Below, piece after piece: positions 57,187 to 64,000 of a DNA stretch of 64,000 nucleotides (the first letter of the stretch is position 1; every line of letters begins with the position of its first letter). Position numbers and translations under genes: made by a program. The DNA is from Leifsonia sp. 71-9 (GTDB taxonomy: Bacteria > Actinomycetota > Actinomycetes > Actinomycetales > Microbacteriaceae), in assembly GCF_001898805.1 (NCBI RefSeq), contig NZ_MKVJ01000021.1:506529-570528 (forward strand), given 5' to 3'. The notes beneath the pieces were generated by a model, which made no database searches, was not told the origin of the DNA, and saw only the letters and a list, made by a program, of their open reading frames with translations.

Positions 57187-59187
57187 TCAGCTGCCGGCGC
57201 CCGCCGTCCACGCCGCCGCGCCGTACTGGAACGCGCCGAGGCTCGGAGTGGCGTCGGTCGATCCGTCGTTGACCCCCGGCAGCGGGATGGCCGCGTTCCG
57301 GGCGGGGGATCCAGCCTGGATGCGGTAGTCGTGCGCTGCGGGATCCACATAGAGAGGATCGCCGTCGATGAGGTTGTTCGAGAGTACGAGGCCGCCGTCG
57401 GTCGCGCCCGCGAGCCCGGTGATCGGGCCGATGTTGTTGTAGATCTTCGTGCCCGTCGACTGGCCGGCCTCCTTCACATAGAAGAGGGTCATCCCGCCGG
57501 TGTTGTTGTACACGAGGTTGTCGTGCGATCCCGTGCCGAGGCCGTTCAGCTCGATCGTCCCTTCGTGGTTGCCCCAGCCCAGGTTGTTGTCGATCTGCAT
57601 GTCGCTCATCCCGTTGTCGGCGTAGATGCCCGAGATGCCGAACGGGTAGACGCCGCCCGGCCGCGGTGTCGGGTCGTGCAGCACGTTGTGGTCGACGCGG
57701 GTCCCTTCCATGTGGGCGGAGCAGCAGGAGTAGATGGCGGCCGTGTCGACGCTCAGCGTCGCGTAGCCCGAGATGTCGTTGTACGCCACGCGGTCCGGGC
57801 CGGGGGTGGTGCCGGCGACACCGTTCCACTGCAGGTTGATGCCGCTGCGGCCGACGCGCGCCATCGTGTTGTGGGTCACCGTCTGGCTGTGTCCCTGGAC
57901 GGCGACGGCGGCGGCGTAGGTCCCCGCGTAGTCCACGTCGGTGATGACGTTGTCCTCCGCCGTGTTGCCGTAGCCTCCGAGCGAGACGCCGTTGCCCGCG
58001 CTGTACTGCAGGTGGCTGTCCCGGATGCTGTTGCCGGTGCCCTTCAGGACGATGCCGCTCGTGGAGACGCCGCGGGTCACGTTCGACCCGCAGTCGGTCG
58101 CGCCCTGCGTGACGTCCCAGTAGTGGCTGAGGTACGTCCCGTCGATGCCGTCGAGCGCGACACCGGTGCTGGCGTCGCCGGTGCGGATCGTGGAGGCGAA
58201 CAGTCCGATGCCGTCCACCTGCACGTTGCTGGCGTTCGTGAGGTCGAAGCCGAGATCGCGCTTCTTGGCCTCGATCCGGTGGCTGTTCGGGTCGTCGTCG
58301 CTGTAGAGGTAGAGCCGCTTCGTCTGCGCGTCGTAGAAGTACGAACCGGGGTGCCCGAGCTCGCCGATCTTGCCGGACAGCCGGAACCAGGTGTCGGTCG
58401 GGACGACCTTGTGCACGCACGGGGGAGCCGTCGTCAGAGTGACGGAGCCGACGGCGGAGCTCGCCACGGTGCCCGTGCTGGTCACGTACCAGTACGACGT
58501 CAGCGCCCGGGCGCCCGTCCAGTACCCGGCCGGTCGCGTGAGCGTGGAGTCCACGATGGTCGCGTCGGCCGTGCCGGCGTCCGCGCGCTCCACGGCGGGG
58601 TTCAGGAGGTCGGTGCCGGGGAAGGGGTAGGACGCCTCGATGTCCATCGTCCCGTCCGTGAAGATCTGCGCCTCCGCCGCAGCAGAGCCGAGGTCGACGC
58701 CGACGCTGTAGATCTTGCCGTCGGCGACCGCCTGGCTGAACGGCGTTCCTGCCGCGAACGGATCCGCAGCGACGACCTGCGCGAGCTCGGTCGCACCGAC
58801 CGGGGCGAAGCCGGTGACGTGCTCCGCGCCGCTGATCACGGGGTGCGCGCCGGGCGCGGCGGTGAAGGTGATGGGCGCCGTCGCCGTGCCGGAGTGCGCC
58901 GGCACGACCGTCTCCTCGTAGGTGCCGTCCTGGATGACGCAGGTGTCGCCGGGCTGCGCGACATCGGCGCAGTCCTGAACGCTGGCGAACGCCGTGTGCT
59001 GCGAGCGCCCGTTCATGACCCGGCCCGCGTGCTGACCGACGTAGAAGGTCTTCCCGGTGGGGTGGGGAGGGGGTGGGGGCGTCGCCGCGGCGGAAGTCGC
59101 CGTGGCGGTGAGGAGGACTCCCGCGGCGAGGATCCCGCCGGTCAGGAGGAGGCCGCGGTGGCGGCGTGCACGTCGGTACCCGAGCAT
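57187..59187 (-). CDS. Secreted right-handed parallel beta-helix protein (polysaccharide lyase/hydrolase-like)
   Basis: This 666-residue protein has a signal peptide (about 1-35, ending TSAAATP) and an entry segment KTFYVGQHAG.....FASVQDCADVAQPGDTCVIQDGTYEE. This is the standard start of chondroitinase-B/pectate-lyase-like beta-helices. Many Asn-rich coils follow (NTAEDNVITDVDY, VTHNTMARVGRSGINLQW, QIDNNLGWGNHEGTIELNG). Its C-terminus RNAAIPLPG.....LGAFQYG is the usual cap. ATG 59187 is preferred over 59190 by spacing from GGAG. It is probably the extracellular depolymerising enzyme; the substrate is unknown. Operators overlap its leader. Confidence 0.85.
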   Translation of the reverse strand: MLGYRRARRHRGLLLTGGILAAGVLLTATATSAAATPPPPPHPTGKTFYVGQHAGRVMNGRSQHTAFASVQDCADVAQPGDTCVIQDGTYEETVVPAHSGTATAPITFTAAPGAHPVISGAEHVTGFAPVGATELAQVVAADPFAAGTPFSQAVADGKIYSVGVDLGSAAAEAQIFTDGTMDIEASYPFPGTDLLNPAVERADAGTADATIVDSTLTRPAGYWTGARALTSYWYVTSTGTVASSAVGSVTLTTAPPCVHKVVPTDTWFRLSGKIGELGHPGSYFYDAQTKRLYLYSDDDPNSHRIEAKKRDLGFDLTNASNVQVDGIGLFASTIRTGDASTGVALDGIDGTYLSHYWDVTQGATDCGSNVTRGVSTSGIVLKGTGNSIRDSHLQYSAGNGVSLGGYGNTAEDNVITDVDYAGTYAAAVAVQGHSQTVTHNTMARVGRSGINLQWNGVAGTTPGPDRVAYNDISGYATLSVDTAAIYSCCSAHMEGTRVDHNVLHDPTPRPGGVYPFGISGIYADNGMSDMQIDNNLGWGNHEGTIELNGLGTGSHDNLVYNNTGGMTLFYVKEAGQSTGTKIYNNIGPITGLAGATDGGLVLSNNLIDGDPLYVDPAAHDYRIQAGSPARNAAIPLPGVNDGSTDATPSLGAFQYGAAAWTAGAGS

Positions 59188-59196
59188 CATTGCTCC

Positions 59197-59221
59197 AATC
59201 GATAGTGAGTAATCGATAATC
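59197..59221 (-). promoter_or_regulatory. Double GATTATCGATTA-type operator of the beta-helix gene
   Basis: TAATCGATAATC at 59210-59221 is the exact 12-mer in minus orientation. A second partial copy, AATCGATA at 59197-59204, lies 13 bases closer to the start, just upstream of the ribosome site. Confidence 0.7.
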
Positions 59222-59258
59222 TAGGATCCGCGCGACCCGCCGTCAAGGGGCGAATGAC

Positions 59259-61184
59259 TCACTCCGCGAGGTGCAGCAGGCTCACCATCCCGTCCGCCCA
59301 GGTGACTTCGGCCGTCACCGCGCCGGCCTCCGACGGCAGCAGCCGCAGTCGCGGCGCCCGCGGGACGACCGAAGTCCGGCTGAGAGAGACCGCGACGGCG
59401 ACGGCGTCGTCGACCCCGATGCCGTCGAACTCGGCCCACTCCACGGTCGTGCTGCCGAGCGGCGACGTGTCGTCCTCGGCGTGAGCCGTCACCGTCGCCT
59501 CACCGAGCAGCGGGATGAGCGCGGCGACGGCCTCCTGCCCCTCGGCGACGGGCCAGCCGCTCACCCGGAGCCGCACGGGAGCTGTGGAGCCGTCGTCGGC
59601 GAGCCGCCGCACGACGCGCACCTCCCACGCGCCACGCACGAGCGAGCCGGTGAGGAGCCGCGGCCCGTCGGTGATGGTCCCCGCGCGCCCGGACCCGTGA
59701 TCGGGGCCCCTGTCGTCCCCCGCGTCGACCCACTGGGTGCGGGCGACGGACGTCGCGAAGGCGGCGATCCCGTCGTCCCCGAGCACGCCGCGCGCGAATC
59801 CCGACCGGTTCGTCGAGCGCCCCGCGTCGTCCACGGCGCCGACCGTGTTGTCGACGGGCGCCTCCACGGTCGGGCCGACCAGTGGCGGGAGGGTGGCCGA
59901 GGAGTACCCGAGGCGCGCGTACAGCGGAGAGTCTGCGGTGCGGTCGCCCGGCTGCCCGTGGTCGGTGCCGTGGTTGACGACGCGGACCACGCCGTCGGCG
60001 ACCGTCCCGCTGACGATCCACCCGGCCGCCCGGATCACGCGGCGCACGTCCGCCTGCTCGACGGGCAGGGGCTCCTCCACGGCCGTCCAGACCTCGTGAT
60101 CGGCCGGCAGGGCGAGTCCCAGGAAGCCCTTGGCCGCCCAGTAGGGCGACCCGGCGCCGGAGTAGGACTGGGCCATCGCGGGCCATTCGCCGAAGAGCCC
60201 GACCGACAGGAGGCCGTGCTCGTCGACGGCGCCGCGCTCCAGGAAGGCCCGCAGCATGCCCGACGCGCCCCGCCGCAGCGTGCCGGCCGGGAGCCGCGTC
60301 GCGCCGGTGACGGCACCCATCCAGAGTGGAGCCGCCGCCGCGAACCGGTAGATGAGGCTCCGCCCCTGCAGCACGGGCATGCCGTCGGCGCCGATCAGCG
60401 CGGCATGGTCGTCGAGGAAGTCGGTGAGGCGGGAGCGGAAGACCGGCTCCAGCGCCCGAGCCCCGAAGGCGTCGGCGCCGGCGGAGTCCGTCCAGAGCAG
60501 CGGGTACAGGTGCATGGCCCAGCCGCAGTAGTAGTCGAAGGCGCGGAGCGGGCCGTCGGAGTACCAGCCGTCGGTGCGGTAGTACGACTCGATGGTCGCG
60601 AGATCGCGCAGGATCCGGTCCGGATCGTGCGGGCCGCCGACCGAGGCGAGGAAGGTCTCGACCGTGATGCGGAACCACAGCCAGTTGTTGTCGGGGTACC
60701 AGCCGTCGGGCGCGTCGGCCAGCCACGCGATGATGTTCCGCTGGTCCGCCTCGTCGAGCTGATCCCACAGCCAGGGCCGGGTGAGCTGGAGGCCGAGGGC
60801 GATGGAGGCCGCCTCCACCTTGGCCTGGCCGACGGCGCTCGGCAACGGCCAGCGCTCGGGGTTCGCCGGGTCGCATCCCGCGGCGAGCCCGGTCCGGTAC
60901 CAGTCGGTGAAGTCGTGCGGGTCGTCGCCGGCTTCGCCGTGCAGGCGGAAGGCGTACAGCATGAAGGAGCGCGCGAATCCCTCCAGACCGTCGCTCGCCG
61001 TACCGTGCGAGCTGACGATCCCGGGCAGCTGCACCCGGCTGCGGGTCGTCGAGAAGAAGGGGCGCAGCGAGAGCAGTAGGTGATCCGCGACGGCGGCCCA
61101 GTGGTCCCGGGTCCAGCCGGTGATCGGCGAGAGCGTGCGGTCCTCGGGCGGCAGGTCGATGCGGGCGGGGTCGAACGCGGTCAT
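59259..61184 (-). CDS. DUF2264-family protein
   Basis: This 641-residue protein has an N-terminal helical barrel with GLEGFARSFMLYAFRLHGE and DFTDWYRTGLAAGCDPANPERWP. DNNWLWFRITVETFLASVGG and AFDYYCGWAMHLYPLLW complete the DUF2264 signature. A C-terminal beta-rich domain starts near 390. No signal peptide is present, so it acts inside the cell. DUF2264 proteins occur in carbohydrate-degradation loci and may be lyases or hydrolases on uronic-acid-containing oligosaccharides, but none of their chemistry can be assigned here. ATGA-coupled to the hybrid regulator. Confidence 0.85.
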   Translation of the reverse strand: MTAFDPARIDLPPEDRTLSPITGWTRDHWAAVADHLLLSLRPFFSTTRSRVQLPGIVSSHGTASDGLEGFARSFMLYAFRLHGEAGDDPHDFTDWYRTGLAAGCDPANPERWPLPSAVGQAKVEAASIALGLQLTRPWLWDQLDEADQRNIIAWLADAPDGWYPDNNWLWFRITVETFLASVGGPHDPDRILRDLATIESYYRTDGWYSDGPLRAFDYYCGWAMHLYPLLWTDSAGADAFGARALEPVFRSRLTDFLDDHAALIGADGMPVLQGRSLIYRFAAAAPLWMGAVTGATRLPAGTLRRGASGMLRAFLERGAVDEHGLLSVGLFGEWPAMAQSYSGAGSPYWAAKGFLGLALPADHEVWTAVEEPLPVEQADVRRVIRAAGWIVSGTVADGVVRVVNHGTDHGQPGDRTADSPLYARLGYSSATLPPLVGPTVEAPVDNTVGAVDDAGRSTNRSGFARGVLGDDGIAAFATSVARTQWVDAGDDRGPDHGSGRAGTITDGPRLLTGSLVRGAWEVRVVRRLADDGSTAPVRLRVSGWPVAEGQEAVAALIPLLGEATVTAHAEDDTSPLGSTTVEWAEFDGIGVDDAVAVAVSLSRTSVVPRAPRLRLLPSEAGAVTAEVTWADGMVSLLHLAE

Positions 61185-62353
61185 GCGGTCTCGTCTCCTT
61201 CGTCGAGGGTGGTGTCCCGAGCGGTGTCGTGCGCGGCGTCGTGGGTGGTCGCGTCCGCGATCGACACGGGGAGCGTCGACTGGCGGACGTGCAGTTCCGG
61301 GCTGAGTTTCACGCGGTACGCGGGACGGCCGCTGCCGCCCTCCAGTCGCGCGATCAGCAGGTTGACGGCCTCCCGGCCCACGAACTCCTTCGGCGGGCGG
61401 ACGGCGGTGATGGCGGGATCCCCGAACCGGGCGACGTCGTCGTCGTACGCGACGATGGCGAGGTCGTGCGGCACGCGCACCCCGCGGTCCAGCGCGTGCT
61501 GTTCGAGCGCGATGGCGTGCGGGTCAGGGAGGACGATGACCGCGGTGGTGCCGGTGCGGCGGCAGAGGTCGAGCGCCTCGTCCATCGCCTCCTCGCGGCC
61601 GGGGGAGTCGAAGCGGATGCCCTGCAGCATGGCGACGTCCGTCGGCAGGTCGAGGGAGGTGAGCGCCGACTGCCAGCCGCGGCGCACGTACCGGCCGGTC
61701 GGGCTCTCGCTCTCGATGAAGAGGCCGATGCGCGTGTGGCCCACCTCGTGCAGGTGGTGGACGGCGAGGGATGCGCCCGCGGTGTGGTCGGAGACCACCG
61801 AATCCAGGCGGCGGGCGGCGGCGGCCGTCCGCACGCGCCGTTCGGCCAGCACGACCGGCACCGGGAGGGAGTCCAGCCAGCGCAGCGTCTCGATCGCGTC
61901 GTCGCCGAGCGTGTCCGGCGCCACGATGAGCCCGTGCAGGCCCGGCACCTTGAGCAGCGCCTCCACTTGCCGTCGGTTGTCCCGCGAGTCGTAGGTGGAG
62001 GCGCGCAGCAGCAGGGACGCGCGCAGCTGGGCGGCCTGCGCCCGCGCTCCGTGGACGATCGGGGGCCAGTAGTACTCCAGCGACGGCACGACCATGCCGA
62101 TCGTGTACTTCGTCGCCATCGGGGCGGTGGACGACCGGCTCCCGGTGTCGAGGGAACTGCGCAGCGTCGCCCCGCCGTGCACGCGGGTCACCAGCCCCTG
62201 CTGCGCGAGCGTGTTGATGTCGCGGCGAACCGTCAGCTCGCTGACGCCCAGCTCGGTCGCGAGCACGCTCACGCTGACCGCGCCGCGCTCGCGGAGCTGG
62301 TCCATGATGCGCTCGCGGCGCTGCACGGAGTAGAGGGGCTCGCGGTTGGTCAT
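61181..62353 (-). CDS. DeoR-HTH / LacI-type sensor hybrid transcriptional regulator
   Basis: This 390-residue protein joins a DeoR-type winged helix (QRRERIMDQLRERGAVSVSVLATELGVSELTVRRDINTLAQQGLVTRVHGG, about 10-59) to a periplasmic-binding-protein-like sensor (KYTIGMVVPSLEYYWPPIV onwards), as in LacI/GalR proteins. A short His/Asp/Thr-rich tail ends it. DeoR proteins normally carry a sugar-phosphate isomerase-like sensor, so this is a domain swap. It lies between the heparinase and DUF2264 genes with ATGA overlaps on both sides and probably senses a breakdown sugar. Confidence 0.9.
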   Translation of the reverse strand: MTNREPLYSVQRRERIMDQLRERGAVSVSVLATELGVSELTVRRDINTLAQQGLVTRVHGGATLRSSLDTGSRSSTAPMATKYTIGMVVPSLEYYWPPIVHGARAQAAQLRASLLLRASTYDSRDNRRQVEALLKVPGLHGLIVAPDTLGDDAIETLRWLDSLPVPVVLAERRVRTAAAARRLDSVVSDHTAGASLAVHHLHEVGHTRIGLFIESESPTGRYVRRGWQSALTSLDLPTDVAMLQGIRFDSPGREEAMDEALDLCRRTGTTAVIVLPDPHAIALEQHALDRGVRVPHDLAIVAYDDDVARFGDPAITAVRPPKEFVGREAVNLLIARLEGGSGRPAYRVKLSPELHVRQSTLPVSIADATTHDAAHDTARDTTLDEGDETA

Positions 62354-64000
62354 CGGATCTCCTCGATGGTCGTGGTCAGCGTCCCGGCGGCGCCGCCGAG
62401 CGGGTAGCTCAGCCGGGTGAGGCTCGCTCCCCACACGCGTGTGAGCTCGGGATCGTCGAGCGGCCACTCCTCGATCTCCGGTGCGATGCCGCCGGCGTCG
62501 ACGGCGATCGCGTGGCCGTCGGCGGCGACGATCACACGATCTCCGTCGCGCCGCACGTCGCCCGCGGCGATCAGATGGACGACCGCGCCTCCGGCCACGC
62601 GCCAGTCGTCGTGGACCTCGACCCGGGTGGGGGAGACCAGGCTCACGCGCCGCCGCCAGCGCTCGTCCGCGTCCAGCGGGTACGCGCGGCCGAGGTCGAG
62701 CTCCAGGCTGGTCGGGAGGTCAGGCGCACGGTCCGCGGTGGATGCGTCGCCGGGTTCCCCGTGCGGAGCCGCGACCACCCGGGCGACGAAGGCCGGGCCC
62801 TCACCCTGCTCGAGTCCGCGGGGTGCGGGCGCGTTGTGCCAGCCGCTCTGCATCGCGCGGATGCCGTACCGCTCGGCGCTGAAGGTCGCCCGCGTGTAGG
62901 TCGGCTTGCCGATGTCGACCAGCAGGGGGCGCCCGCCCGCGGCGACGATGAACGATCCGAGGTCCTTATGGTTGTGGTTCTCGTCGTTCGTGCCGCCCTT
63001 GGCGGCGAGCGCGAGGCCCGCGGGATCGCCCGCGCGGCCCCGGCACACGAGCACCTGGACCGAGGGCAGCCACACCGACCGGGGGAGAGGTGCGGGCGCG
63101 GGAGCGGCGTCCCGCCAGCGCGCATCCGTCGCGGCTCGGACGAAGCGTGGCAGACCGCCCGGGATCGGCGCGATCGGCCGACCGGGCTGTCGCGCGCCGC
63201 GCGCCCAGTCCACGACCCGGTCATCGCCGATGCGCAGGCCCCACCGGAACGGCAGGTGCCAGGGCTCGTGGTGATGGCTCCGGGCCCAGCCGTCCGCCAC
63301 GTTGACGTACCAGTCCGCGCCGAGCTGCATGCGCATCGGGAAGCGCAGCACCTCCGCGATGAGCGGCATCGAGCCCGCGTCGAGCGCTCCCTCGGTCAGC
63401 TGCGAGACGAGTTCCAGCAGCTCCAGCATCCGGCCGGCGCCGTTCCACCAATAGGCGACGCCCTCGTCGATGGCACCGTCCGCCGGGAGGGTGGCGACGT
63501 AACGGTCCAGGCTGTCCAGCGCGCGGGCGGTCATCGCGGCGACGCGCGCGGGGTCGTCCAGCAGCAGCACGCCCGCGAGGAGCACGTTGCCCAGGATCCA
63601 CGGGTTCCAGTTGTTGACGTCGCGCCAGTAGCCGAGCCACCACAGGTCGTCGCGCGTCTCGAACGGCGCGAACACCCGCGTCTCCGCCTCGTGGCGGATG
63701 CGCTCGCGCACACCGGGCCAGGTAGCATCCCACTCGGCGCCGAGCACGCGGTCGGCGACGGCCAGCTGCGCGACGATCTCCCCGGCGACCAGGTCGAGGT
63801 AGGGGGAGGCGGCGTCCGGCACCACGAAGCCGCGGCGGGTGCCGGCATCGTCGTGGGCGGAGAGCGACCACGTGCTCTGCTCGCAGAGCACGATGGCGCC
63901 GTCGGCGGCCTCGTCGAGCCACTCGGGCGAGCGCGTCGCGGCCGCCAGCACCACAGCGCGGCTCAGTCGGAGCTGCCGGGCGTCGACGGCCGCCTCATAG
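62350..64000 (-). CDS. Heparinase II/III-family protein (5' truncated by window)
   Basis: The frame runs to the window edge (…YEAAVDARQLRLSRAVVLAAATRS before a GTG at 63954), so at least 550 residues are seen and the start lies outside. An (alpha/alpha) toroid occupies the first half (WWLGYWRDVNNWNPWILGNVLLAG, IDEGVAYWWNGAGRMLELLEL). A beta-sandwich follows with the family hallmark NDENHNHKDLGSFIVAAGG, then DIGKPTYT. These lyases cleave uronic-acid-containing glycans. The visible part cannot show whether it is secreted. It is the first visible gene of the operon with the hybrid regulator and DUF2264. Confidence 0.87.
   Translation of the reverse strand, partial: YEAAVDARQLRLSRAVVLAAATRSPEWLDEAADGAIVLCEQSTWSLSAHDDAGTRRGFVVPDAASPYLDLVAGEIVAQLAVADRVLGAEWDATWPGVRERIRHEAETRVFAPFETRDDLWWLGYWRDVNNWNPWILGNVLLAGVLLLDDPARVAAMTARALDSLDRYVATLPADGAIDEGVAYWWNGAGRMLELLELVSQLTEGALDAGSMPLIAEVLRFPMRMQLGADWYVNVADGWARSHHHEPWHLPFRWGLRIGDDRVVDWARGARQPGRPIAPIPGGLPRFVRAATDARWRDAAPAPAPLPRSVWLPSVQVLVCRGRAGDPAGLALAAKGGTNDENHNHKDLGSFIVAAGGRPLLVDIGKPTYTRATFSAERYGIRAMQSGWHNAPAPRGLEQGEGPAFVARVVAAPHGEPGDASTADRAPDLPTSLELDLGRAYPLDADERWRRRVSLVSPTRVEVHDDWRVAGGAVVHLIAAGDVRRDGDRVIVAADGHAIAVDAGGIAPEIEEWPLDDPELTRVWGASLTRLSYPLGGAAGTLTTTIEEIR

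Overview
The window is about 64 kb of very GC-rich actinobacterial DNA with densely packed genes, many joined by ATGA or GTGA overlaps. A Microbacteriaceae-type organism (Leifsonia/Microbacterium-like) is the best guess. The basis is base composition, actinobacterial family types, a LAXTG-type surface protein that would suit a class E sortase, and a sugar ABC operon without its own ATPase. The genus is an inference. No rRNA, tRNA, CRISPR array, insertion sequence or phage gene was seen.

Region 1 (about 1-22.8 kb) is an exopolysaccharide cluster of the Wzx/Wzy type. It encodes a flippase, six glycosyltransferases, a CapK-type adenylate-forming enzyme, a fused Wzz/BY-kinase, a Wzy polymerase, a WbaP-like initiating sugar-phosphate transferase, and a 1475-residue secreted PKD/LamG protein. 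It also holds a less usual module: a Gfo/Idh oxidoreductase, an aldo-keto-reductase-like protein and a CDP-alcohol phosphatidyltransferase. A GTGAG-type motif recurs in its intergenic regions, and the initiating transferase has a long leader with strong inverted repeats. The tail of a beta-helix gene lies at the left edge.

Region 2 (about 22.8-48.1 kb) is mostly housekeeping and accessory genes: HMCES/YedK, a DUF998 membrane protein, a GT39-type membrane glycosyltransferase, aldo-keto reductase, GlcD-type oxidase, alpha/beta hydrolase, ArsR-SRPBCC-DHFR operon, thioesterase, cold-shock protein, fatty-acid desaturase, GNAT, a 1554-residue LASTG surface protein, LuxR regulator, ECF S-component, GH15 hydrolase and a VOC/MarR pair. 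Two cassettes, each a secreted protein plus a tiny membrane protein, flank the ArsR operon.

Region 3 (about 48.1-64 kb) looks like a polysaccharide-utilisation locus. A plus-strand operon encodes a sugar-binding lipoprotein, two permeases, an unrecognised 635-residue protein, an RraA-fold protein, an aldose-dehydrogenase-type reductase and a lactonase-type amidohydrolase. Minus-strand units encode a GntR regulator with an SGNH esterase, a secreted beta-helix protein, and a heparinase II/III protein with a DeoR/LacI hybrid regulator and a DUF2264 protein. The 12-mer GATTATCGATTA occurs three times, in the same orientation relative to transcription, before the transporter operon, the esterase/GntR operon and the beta-helix gene. 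This links them as one regulon. The gene set suggests depolymerisation outside the cell, import, and oxidation of an L-fucose-like sugar, but the substrate cannot be read from the sequence.
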